Positions 17,982 through 29,600 of a stretch of 64,000 bases of DNA are shown piece after piece. A program made the position numbers and the translations under genes. Origin of the DNA: Phoronis australis (lineage: Eukaryota; Phoronida; Phoronidae); the NCBI GenBank assembly GCA_002633005.1, contig NMRA01000021.1, forward strand, positions 574,388 to 638,387, given 5' to 3'. The notes below the pieces were generated by a model, which did no database searches, was not told the DNA's origin, and was given only the letters and a program-made list of their open reading frames with translations. Every line of letters begins with the position of its first letter. Positions within the stretch are counted from its first letter, which is position 1.

Positions 17982-20693
17982 GATTTGCCGGATCGATTTT
18001 TTTCTTTGCTGTTTCATGTAGCCTGGGATTAAGTAAGTATGATTTATGGGGGTCAGGGGGTGACCGTTCGCAACCCTGGAGCATTTTTTTAATTTATGCA
18101 AATTAAGGTCACCATTATGCAAAATTTTATTTTTGCTTATATAATTTCCTTGTCAAGCACTGCAGGCAGATTATTTTGACGTTTTTACCCATGCTTCCAT
18201 AATCAACGAATTTAATAACGAATTATTTGGTGGATACATTGTCAATTTGTATAATTTATGCAATTAAGGCCGCCATTATTCAAAGTTCCTCTTGTGCTAC
18301 CGTACCAATTAAGCACCACACTGACAGATCAACTATCATAATATTTGCACCAAGTAAATTCTTATAGTCAATTAGTTTATTGAAACCAGTTTGCATCTTG
18401 TTGCATGATAAATTTGCATAATTAATGCAAATTAAGGCAGTCATTATTCAAAATTGTACTTGTGCTTATAGCTGTGGTACCAAGCACCACAGGTAAACTA
18501 TCATGGAATTTGAACCTAATATATTTTCCTATGGTCAATTAGGTAAATGAAATCAGTTTGCAAATTGCCTGATAAATTTGCATAATTTATGCAAAAAGGC
18601 GGCCATTATTAAAAGTTCTGTTTCTGCTCGTAACTTTCTTACGGGGGGGGGGACACTACATGTAGATTAGTTTGGTATCTGTACTGATAAATTTAATGTA
18701 ATCTGTCATTACATCATGAATATAAATAATTTGTAATTTATTACACACATTACAAATTCTAATTTTGTCTGATACCTAGGGTAGATCTAGTAGATGACCA
18801 CTTTTTTAATTACGATGAACCCAGGAAAATAACCTATCGAACCGGGCACAATCAACAAGATGTTTTAAATGCTAATTCAACACTCAGATGGTGAGCACAC
18901 TACAGTATAACACGCCCACAATATAGTGGTGGGTAGACAATTGACGCGGCAACTAGGCCTACTTGATACATGGAATCTAACCTTAGCAGCCACACCTAAC
19001 CATCTCCAGTATGCAATAGGGGCGAGTTGGACACCATCTAGAATTGTAGGTAGTGAGAGCGATTTGTGTATGGCATCTTTCCTCCATCCATAGGCCTCTG
19101 GATCGACGTTCCACCACGTGACTGACTGTTAATGGGGTCTATTTACAAACCCTGTGAATGCCTCTGTTGTCGGTAACGGAGTACACAGTTTGGGGCGGAA
19201 GTATATCCTTTGTCGTTTTTCTTTCCCAACTAGTAGTCTAGTTCCTGACGTCTTCCTGATTCTCTTCATTCCATAAAAGACACACATATATTTAGGGATT
19301 TAGTGGCCTGTTTTATAAGGAAAAACACGCATATATAGTGTCGATGGCAGAAGGTCATGTCCAGCCTTCAATATTTTAACGATGGATCACTATCCAACTC
19401 CACAGTAGCATACCCCAGTGTTACACCCCTACAGTGCATGAGCAGGGAGGAGACCTTCGCAATCATGGTTGTGGCATTTGAAGCTGTTCCTTGTCATAGT
19501 AATGCCCACAAAGCACAAATATATTTGTGTCATCCGAAACAGCTGACTATTTGCTAACTACAAATGCACATTTCACGTCCTGCCGGCTTTCTTGTGGGAT
19601 GTCTCCAGATTATACCTACTGCCAATGTCCTTGTACAGTATCAGAGGGACAGGGATTATTCATCTTTCAGTGATTACCTGCTCGTGTTCTTTACGTACTG
19701 CTAGCCTTTCTCGAAGTCTGACAACGTTGCCTGTCCAATGCTTCTTGTTTCATGAACATTAACCGTAGGAATACCAATCCTGTCACTCGGCAGTGCTACT
19801 GTTCACTACTGCATCTTCGGGATGGACCTTGGGTTCCAATAGATCGATGCTAGTAGCCCCACTCCAGCATTCAGCCAGGTCATTAAACCAATCAGCGTTT
19901 ATTCTATGGTCTGTGGGAGCGCAGGACAATAGGGAATATCCTTTTGAACTTATAAGGTCTCAAACTGCTGAGCACTCACTACATAAAACATTTTTTACTT
20001 CATCTGCAAATTTAATTATCACGCTACAACCTGCAAACAGAATTCATTAGATTCATCGACCGCAGAAACACGCTGGTTGCAAATATGAATAACTAACCTC
20101 TGGTGTCTGATGCAGCAGTTATAAGCACGAGTACAATTTTGAATATGGCTGCTGTAGTTCGTGTAATTTATCAATAATGCAAATTCTTGATGGCCATGAA
20201 AACACGAGATATTATACGAAAATAATCTACATGTAATGCCCGTAAGGAAGTTACGAGCAGAAACATCTAGTATTTCGAGTACTTGCCCTTTACGTGCAGA
20301 ATTCATGCAAATTTATCATGCAACAACTTGCACACTGATTTCATTAAATTAATTGACCTCAGAAAAATGAGCGAAGACGTTACAATACAAAATGCAGAAT
20401 TTTTAATAATGGCGATTTTAAGTTGCATACAGTATGCAAATTCACGATGTATCCACCAGTAAATCAACTCCATTAAATTTACTGACCATGGAAGCATAAG
20501 TGAAAACAGTAACCTGTCCAGTCTGCAGTGCTTGGTAAGGAAATTGTAAGCAAAAATAGGATTTTGCATAATGGTTGCCTTAATTTGCATATTTAAAAAA
20601 AATTAAAGGCCTGCGAATAGTCACCCCTCTAAATCATGATTAACTATGCTTAGGCTGCATGAAACAGCAAAGAAAAAACGTTTTTCGACAAAT
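17982..20693. mobile_element. Foldback DNA element of 2.7 kb with long inverted arms
   Basis: The left end has TTTTTTTCTTTGCTGTTTCA followed by TGTAGCCTGGGATTAAG and GGGTGAC. The right end is the reverse complement, seen as GTCACCCC then TTAGGCTGCATGAAACAGCA and AAGAAAAAACG. Each arm, about 600 bp, is built from direct subrepeats of roughly 155 bp carrying AATTTGCATAATTTATGCAA and AAGG(C/T)xGxCATTAT. Left-arm cores fall near 18096, 18250, 18412 and 18574; right-arm cores near 20165, 20305, 20430 and 20575. The central 18650-20090 segment is unique and has no transposase-like frame, so the element is non-autonomous. Confidence 0.75.
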
Positions 20694-20720
20694 CCAGGTT
20701 AAGTAAAGAAACAGCCACCT

Positions 20721-20847
20721 GTTCAGTAACGCTAGGACCTCGCTAAAAAGCAAGACTTCGCGAGATTATGTGAGAAATTGCCGTGTATTTTAAATGAGAG
20801 CACGTGACTTTGACTAGGTTTTAGCTAGGTCCTAGCGTCTACTGAAC
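20721..20847. mobile_element. MITE of the GTTCAGTAACG family, copy 2
   Basis: This has the same 127-bp length and termini as 10940-11066, with the right terminus slightly mutated (CTAGCGTCTACTGAAC). It lies about 25 bp outside the right end of the foldback element. Confidence 0.85.
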
Positions 20848-20859
20848 ACACGCCCGCAC

Positions 20860-22489
20860 TTGGCTCCCGGACTAAATACACGCTTTTAGCTTAGGATGTA
20901 AATGGATGGAAAATTTATCGGAAATCCCTGGTAACGAGCAAATGCATTACGTAATTCATCACTGTAATGCACATGAACTTGTTTTATTGTACTTATAATC
21001 AACAGCGTTAGTCCTCGTTATATCGATTTTTACGTTCAACACATGGACTATACAATTCGTTCGCCGCAAACTCGTTTCCCAGGGTTCGTAACGGTAGCTT
21101 TTTAAAAAATAAGAAATTTTTGACAAAAAGCAGAAATGCTTACAATAAGTGTACCAACTACTGAGCCAAATAGTACACGTAGAGTTAGAACAGAAAACAA
21201 GACCAATTATTTTCATGCTTAAACCTTGTGTTCATAAGCATCAACATACTACAGACTGGATCGTTCAACTTTGTCAAGTGCATCAATAAATCTGCCTTAT
21301 TGGGTTTATGTGGTTAAGGCAGCTTAATTCATTGAGGACCAATGCAAATTTAGAAAATATGAGTCGTTTTACAACTTTTAATGGACTTTGTGAAAAACAA
21401 AAGCAACAAAAACATAATTATGGGTCAATGATGAAGAACGTTTCGCAACAGGAATATTTCTTTTATACAATTTTCCGAAAGTAAGAATCAACAAAAAATT
21501 ATACTGAGCAGTAGGACATATTTCAAAGAGAACGAAAAGAAAGAGAAATTCGAACCCTGGTTTCCAGAAATGAACAAGAGACCGACGTTTGGCGTAACAA
21601 AGTCATTTATTATGATTATATTGCAGTACAACACAATGTAAGAAAATGGATAAACCAGTAGTAAAATAAAAGTATCTCTAGAAAATGGACAACAAAACGT
21701 CAAAAGAGATTTTGAAAACACCTCACGCCATACATGTATATCAATTTATTTTAGGCCCGTGTGCCATTGCAATATAATGATCCACCCAACAGGACCCGGG
21801 ATCAGATTTCCTGATAAACTGGCCTCTTGAGGACAGCGGCATAAAACAATCTATTTTTGAAGTAAGGTGCCACGAAATGGGCAGAGGTTTTACTGTACTT
21901 AAATTTGACAGTTTGATGACATCATCATGACACATTTTTGTTGTCAAATAAAANGCATCAAGAATTAAGGATTAGGATGACATAAAAATGTAAAAAACAG
22001 TCAAAATTATTTTTTTTGTGTATCCACCTACCTTTTTAACATTAACATGAAGTGTGATCGAACATTTTGGACAAGTAAGTACACTTTCACTGCCATTTAC
22101 AAGAAACCAAAACCCTGCACATTTTTCTGTAACCATTTGTCTGTACGAAAATATCAACTTGTTACGTAACCACAGAAAGAGCTCACAGTTTGTAATCGTC
22201 GCTAGAGACCAAATTAAACTAGTTGGTTTGTCATGGTCATCGTGTTATGCGCAGAGTATGCCTCAAGCAGTAACGGACTACCACCATTCTTTCATATTTT
22301 TTATTCTAAACTGTGATATCAATTAAGAGTTGATGAATAAAAGAATTATCTAACATTAGACGCGTTGCTTGCAGTCCTCAGAAAACCCAAAACGTTTCCA
22401 GAGAAACCAAATGTAACAAATTTGATTTTCAGCTCTGACCTGGGCACTGGAGATTGATCTGTTATCGTCTTAAATTATTTTTGATTTGA
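20860..22489. other. Spacer with one N
   Basis: Unique AT-rich sequence with no supported exon. A single N at 21954 has no duplicated flanks, unlike the Ns at 3010 and 13799. Confidence 0.4.
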
Positions 22490-22637
22490 TAGAGAGAGGG
22501 AGGGAGGGTGGGAGGGAGGGAGGGTGAGAGGGAGGGAGGATGGCTGAGAGGGAGGAAGGATGGGTGAGAGGGAGAGAAGGCGGGTGGGAGGGAGGGAAAG
22601 TGAGGGAAGGTGGGAGGGAGAGAGAAAGAGAGAGAAG
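22490..22637 (+). repeat. Purine-only microsatellite
   Basis: About 150 bases are nearly all A and G, in units of GGGAGGGAGG and GGTGAGAGGG. It is mirror-like and could form triplex (H-DNA) structures. The Ser/Pro/Leu-rich frame on the other strand is a by-product of the repeat. Confidence 0.9.
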
Positions 22638-23334
22638 CCTCTTACAAGGCAATTTTTACACTCGTCTTTGCTATCGTAATTCTGATTGATGAAAGGTTAG
22701 ACTGTTTCTCATGTCAATTAAATAAATGATTGAATCATTCCTACACTCAAGGATGCAACACTTCCTTCGCGGTCATGAATAGTTCCAAGTATGAACATAA
22801 AGCATGACCACCATTGCAATATAAGAGTAAATAAAAAAGCACTTTTTGAACAAATAGGCAACTTTGAATGACATATCTACTAGTAAAATTAAAATCCGTG
22901 CAGTTGTCTAACTTTCTTCATTTTTCCTGAGTGTGTCAAACTTTGCCTCACTTTGCATGCGCGCACCCAGCCTTCAATATGGGAGGGCTCGGCGAATTCT
23001 TGACAAAAATGCAGGGGGACTAAAAAAAAACGGGGGCACCACTCTGAATTGCGCGTTTGTGCTTGTTTGGTGGACTTTTGTCTCATTTTCTCGGACTTAT
23101 TGTTTCTCAGAGGCGGACCTTTTTGCCCACTTTGCCGTATGGGGGGGCTCATTCGAGCCCCCCCGAGCCCCTCTGGGTGCGCACATGCTTTGATATTTCT
23201 TACCTACATAAACATTATCCTTCACAAATAGTACTCTAAACATTTCAGCCAAACTGAAGATATTTTAGAACCTGATTACCATCATGTATTTTTACACCTA
23301 GATTTGGTGATCACTCTTTGGAATGGTGTGCACG

Positions 23335-23396
23335 GAACTGAGTAAATAGGCAGTATCAATTTTAGTTGATACTGCCTTTTACATGCAGCTCAGTTC
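23335..23396 (+). other. Bulged hairpin downstream of the JmjC-like gene
   Basis: Perfect 12-bp inner arms AGGCAGTATCAA (23348-23359) and TTGATACTGCCT (23366-23377) enclose a 6-nt loop. Outer arms GAACTGAG (23335-23342) and CTCAGTTC (23389-23396) pair across a small asymmetric bulge. The whole foldback is 62 nt, about microRNA-precursor size. It could also be a chance palindrome or a MITE relic. Confidence 0.35.
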
Positions 23397-23636
23397 TGTT
23401 TTATGATGACAATTTGAGGAGGCGCATGGAACCTGCTTCTTGTATAGATGGAATTGAGCAAATATATATCCTGTCCACACTTGTGCAGTCAGAAGTATTC
23501 CACAGGGGGGCCAAGTGTGAAATTGTTGATGACGGTAGGGGTGAAATGAACATGGGGACACTTTGGAATGAACACGAAGGGAGCAAACCCAACATAGAAA
23601 AGAGTTTTGACTGGGGCTACGCCATTGCCAGTAGTT

Positions 23637-26600
23637 CTATGGTGACTTATTTGAAGCCAGCATATCGAAATTGCCCCCTGTTGCCATGGCAATAGATTCA
23701 CCGTCACCTTTTGGCATAAACCTCAGGAACCACAAGTCATTCATCACCACCACTGAAATGAAAATGTAGGAGGAATAACAACAAAAATGTACACCAAATT
23801 TTAAATTTCTAAACAAAGACATTAACTATAGGACGTGTCTTGAATGGCGAATAATTAGATCAATGATTTCAGATTTGGCCTAGGGCACTCAAAACATTTT
23901 TAGTACCATTAAAATTCCAGGAGAAAAAAGTTAGTGACATTCAGTTTTAAATTCTAATTGGTGACGGCAAAAAAACAGCCAAGGTTTGCAATCAACAACT
24001 CATTATGTCATCGCATCAGTGACTCAGAATGCAATAACGATGTTTTGTAGGCATTCTATTGTAAAACTATGACTTTACTTGTTGAACAATGAAATAAAGT
24101 TCGGAACAATTTTTCACAAATTTGAGGTTTTTCAAATGTTCTGTAAATTTCCTCAGTTGATGATTTCTGATGTAAATTTGTTGAAAAAAACATGACATTA
24201 TGGAGATTTCAATACCATTTGATCACTGCAGTACATTATTCAGTGCAATACAATACAGACTACCTACATAGTTCGCCTTCTGTTAGTGTAAATTCTATTG
24301 GCTGACATTCTGAGTAGCAAGTCTCTACAGGATCCAGCAGAATTTGTGTGGTGCCTTTAATCTGGGCAAACCATGTCATCATGTCGTCACTGAAAAACTG
24401 TAACAGAAAGACAAGTGACGAAAACAAACACGCTTGGTCAAATTAGTTAGAAACACATCTAGCGACGATGTGAATATGAAGTAGGTTGAAATTTGCCAAA
24501 TGTTTTTAAGAACAATTTTTGTGTCGAAAATGATCCGCTGTAAATCACTCAACCATGTCCAGTTAGTATCGTGCAGGGGAATAACACTGCATGAATCAGG
24601 CTATGTGAGTCCGCGAGGTACGTCATTGGTGCAAAGGTCGCCTATATTGTACTTGCAGAATTTTCTGTTTTCACATTACAAGTTGTCAATGAATACATCA
24701 GCACTTTGTTTAGCGTAGATAATGTTCAGATAGCATTGTAGTTCCTGCTATACATTTTTAGCATAGTTAGGAGCATGCAAATACATGTTTTTTCTTGCCA
24801 TCCATGTCATGCATTACAACTATGAGTGGAATACTAGGGAACACTTAAAAAAGACGTCAGATAGATGTGTGGAGAGTCATGTCTGAGTCACATAGCTGGC
24901 AGGAAGGATTTGGACTAGTAAGAGAATATTAGTCAAAATGACCTTATGGAATTGAGTAAGACATGTAGATACAGACTGTTATTACATGATGCAAATATGA
25001 GACTGTCCAAGCCATACCAGTGGCTGTGTTGATACAGGAGAGAGCCAATAGAATAATTTAGTTTTCAGAATCAATGGCCACTTGATCCCACCGAATTACG
25101 CAGACACTCATTGTTTGTGTCCCAGAAATTGTTCACCACGGACTACTTACACTAACTTCATCTTTGTGGTCTTCAGACTACCATGTTCCTTCATTTTGTG
25201 ATGTTTTTATTGTGTTTGCATGTGTACAGACTAGCTCTACAGTGCGTACTTTTTAGTCTATGCAGTACTTGTCAATAAATAGCCTCAAAAGAGATCTTGA
25301 GGTGTCTGTGATCAGCCCAATGTGGCTCCTTCTATAGCCAGAACAGGTAACACCAACTTACTGGCTTATAATTCTTTGCCTCATAATTCTTCACTGTCAA
25401 AATCCAGTTGACTCCAGTTGCCTCCACAGCATTTGGCAGGAAGTAAGGTCGTCTATAGAACTGGCGAAATACTTTGGTAGCTGCCATCTTACAGTTGTCC
25501 CTAAAAATAACAACAAACACATTGAATTTTATAACTGACTAGTGAACATAGTTTCATATTTCTAAACACCTGATTAGTAAACCCCACTGACAAAAGCAAT
25601 TAGTAAGTTCATCTGAAATTTTAATATCAAAGTTTTTCCAATTTCAAGAATCAGTCTTCTAGCCCCTGGATCTCAATGGTACGTTTACTTATAGATGATA
25701 GGTCAACTAGGCCATGGTCAAGTTGTTTATTGTTACTTTGTAATACACAAAGGACTTGACGCTACAGGTACCGACCTCCAAAACCCTTAAACACAAGGTT
25801 CATCATTGTTGTGCTAGTAAACTAGTAAGTTGAATTCAGTGTTATTTGGGACACTTTCAGGATGATGACGTCAGTTACTCATTTTGAGTGATTTTTTGTA
25901 ATCATTGTCAAAATCTATGAATGTATATTGTCTTTCAAACCTACCAGAACATAAACCAATTATCAATCTTCCCATCAGCTGACTTCTTGAGTAATGCTCT
26001 ATGTTGACCCTTTTTCAGACGTATGTTACTCTTCACAAAACACGGCTCGTCGTTCATGAGGACTTCATCGGTTTCATACAACTAAAAAATAAAGAATAAC
26101 ACCTGCACTGTGCGCACAATATCATGATGCCTTCAGGTAAACTGGTGGATTTAGTTCAGGATATAAACACAATCAACCCCAGACATTAACAGAAACAGAG
26201 TCCCTTAACTGATCTTGCAAGACCACATCCCCTGCAGACTTGAGTTGTCATAACCTCTACAGGTTTGGATTCAGTAGAGACACACATGATTGAAATATCA
26301 ACATATTGAAATATCATCATACAAGACACTAAGTGTTGCACATTGAACAAAAACTCTGGTTCTCGTTACGTTAATTGTCAACGTTTGTGAATTCGTCCCA
26401 AAAAAATTTCGCATTCACATAATGTATAAAATTAAACATATACTTTTCACTTTCGTAACAGTTTTTAAATGGGTTATTTATGCACCAAGTATGCGGGTTG
26501 TGATGTAAGACTTCAACAAGTTTCAATAACGTGGGAAATCATTCTATGGTCTATGGCTGAGAGAATTGACTGAGTCGCAGGCTTTTGATTTTCCTTCAAT

Positions 26601-29600
26601 TAACTGAGATACTGATAGTCATAAATGAAGACTTGGGACATTTTTTGAAGCGAGACACTGGTGGTTGACATCTCTGTTGTTTGAGGGAAACTGAAAATCC
26701 ATGACACAGTTCCATGCACATTTACAGTTGTAAGAGTTTGTAATACAAACATGAAATCACCAACAGTTCAGGTTTGTAAGAAATTGGCTTTCAAAGCAAA
26801 ATTACTATTTTCACTGTCATGCAATAGTAAACGATTGTGTAACATATATTTTAATGCATTAAGTCAATTAAGATTTTTCAAACATTGAGAATTTGAAAAA
26901 AAAACTTTTATGGGTTGAAAATGGACAATTAAAACTTGTTGACAATTGCGTTAAGAGAACATGAACTCAAACAGACAAAAATGGTAGTATCCTTGATACG
27001 AAATCTCAAACTGAAAGAACCTCCAATAGGGACAATCTGAAAAGTATGAGTCCAGTGCTTTTTCACTAGGAAACATGGAAAAAAGTTCCAAAGAGAGTAC
27101 ATCCTAAAACCAAGTTATATTTCACAACTACATAAGGCCAAAGGTTATCAAACTACCTGGCTAAGGAACTCCACGCTGAACTTTTCACTTGCTGGCCAAG
27201 AGCTTAAGGCATCTGTCACAATAAACGGAATGAATTTCTTCATGTAGTTTTCAGTGATGTTGAAAGAGTCTGCTTTGGCCAGTTTGTCAAGAGCAGTGAA
27301 GTTTTCACAATTCTAAAAGTACAAACAGTTGTACAAGAGCAATGCTGAGTGTTGAACTGCGCCCACAAGTGCAGCGCAAACGTTGTGCTTCTAGGGGTGT
27401 TTACTAGTATCATAAAAATGGCCACTAGATGGCGCAAAATACGTCGAATCCATCTGAAAACTGATACATGTTAACATAGCTATTTACCAAATTTCATAAA
27501 AATTTGTCAAGGAAATTTTGAGAAATCGAGGAAAACGAAAAAATGAAATTGCCACTTGGAGGCTATAGTCGCAAAACAAAACAGAACTGTCACTAAGAGG
27601 CACCTCAGTAGATGAAGTTGTCGGGAAATCGTCATCAACCATCCTCGTCACACTAACAACATATATGCCAATTTTCACAATCACCCTTAGAGTGGCTTGG
27701 TTGACAGAAGGGGCGAATGCCAAAAACAGACTAGAAAACAATGAAAATGGTCACTATATGGCGCAAAATATGACAAATCCATCTGAAAACAGGAACATGT
27801 CATCATTTCAATAGAAAGCTGTTCATCAATTTTCATAAAAATCCATCAAGCAGCTTCAGAGAAACAGAAAAAAAAGGAAAAAATAAAGTTGCCCCTAGGG
27901 GCACATGTTTGTCGGATCAATCTGAAAGTCGTCACTGTTTGTCAACTTCAAATTAATACACTTACTAATTAAAATTAAATAAAAATCCTGTAAAGGGCTA
28001 AGGAGATACAGCAATGGGCGACAAAACTGCCACTAGGAGGAGCCACAGTATTCGAGGTCGTTGGAAAATCATAGTCATTCCAAATCTTCACATTAGGAAC
28101 AAACTTGCCAATTTCCACAATCATCCTTAGGGTGGTTTGGTTGACAGAGAGATAGACATCAAAAACAGTCTCTAAAACAGTAACAATGTCCACCAGAAGG
28201 CGCAAAATACCTCAAATCAAACCAAAAACCAGAGGACAGCGTCACCGCACTAGTAGATGACTATCCAACAAATTTTATGAAAATCTGTTGAGGACCTTTA
28301 AAGATACAGAGGTAAACGTAAAAAAATAAAATTGCCACTAGAGTGCACACCAGTAGTCCGATCCGTCTGAAAGTCGTCGTCGTTCGTTCTCAGCTTCATA
28401 TAAATACACTAGAAAAATTTAATAAAGATCGTGTAGAGTGTTTAGGAGATACAGCCATGGGCGCAAAAATAAACAAAACTGCCACTAGGAGGCGCCACAG
28501 TAGTCTAAGTTGTTGCAGTCATCGTCAGCCGCCCCCTTCCCAGTAAAAACATATTATGATAATTTTCACAATCATCCCTAGAGCAGTTTGGTTGATAAAA
28601 GGGCAGACGCCAAAAAACAGACTCAAAAACACTAAAAATGGCCAAAAGGTGGCGCCAAGTACCTGGAATCCATCCGAAAACATAAGGATAATGTCATCTC
28701 ACTAATAGATGCCTAACTGCCAAGTTTTTTGAAAATCCAGTGAGGACCTCCGAAGATACAGAGGTAAGTGTAAAAAAATAAAATTGCCCATAGAAGGCAC
28801 ACCGGTATTCAGAGAGGTCAGAAATTTGTCAGCATCCGTATTCAGCTTCATAGGAACACATCTGCCAAATCTCATCAAAATCCTGTGAGGGGTTTAGGAG
28901 ATACAGCTGTGGACGCCGGACGCCTAGACAGAGATGATGGTAATGTGCACCCACATATAAATATGTAGGCACATAAAACGGTTACAACGAGTAAGCAAAT
29001 AATGACAATGATAGTAACAGTGATTATTAATGGTAAATGGGTCAAGTCAGTCAGTTGCCATATTGTATTGTACTTAAACAGCAACAACAGGAATGTGCCA
29101 GTTATAAATAACTAATAATAAAGAAATTCTGTTACAACTCATAACAAACTGATTTCAGAATTAACTCAAGACAGTTGCAAACATAAGTATTTTTTATGAT
29201 AATCGGTAATAAACAGCAAACAAAACAATGAATATACCTCACAAATATTGTCAGGCACTGGCACTCCACGATAATACGGGTTCCTTATCAGACAATCACT
29301 GTTGTAATATTTTGACCAGTCCCAGAAAGGCAAGACCTGAAATGGAAATAAAACATCACCTGATAACACAATGCCTGTATATTGATGAGATAGTTGTGTT
29401 AGCAGAATATGACAAGGTTACAAGACATAATGGCATGTTAGTACAGAATGTGACAAGGTTACAAGACATATTGGCATGTTAGTACAGAATGTGACAAGGT
29501 TACAAGACATATTGGCATGTTAGTACAGAATGTGACAAGGTTACAAGACATATTGGCATGTTAGTACAGAATGTGACAAGGTTACAAGACATATTGGCAT

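Noticed and set aside
22470-22652. Ser/Pro/Leu-rich frame
   Set aside because: Translation of a purine/pyrimidine microsatellite.
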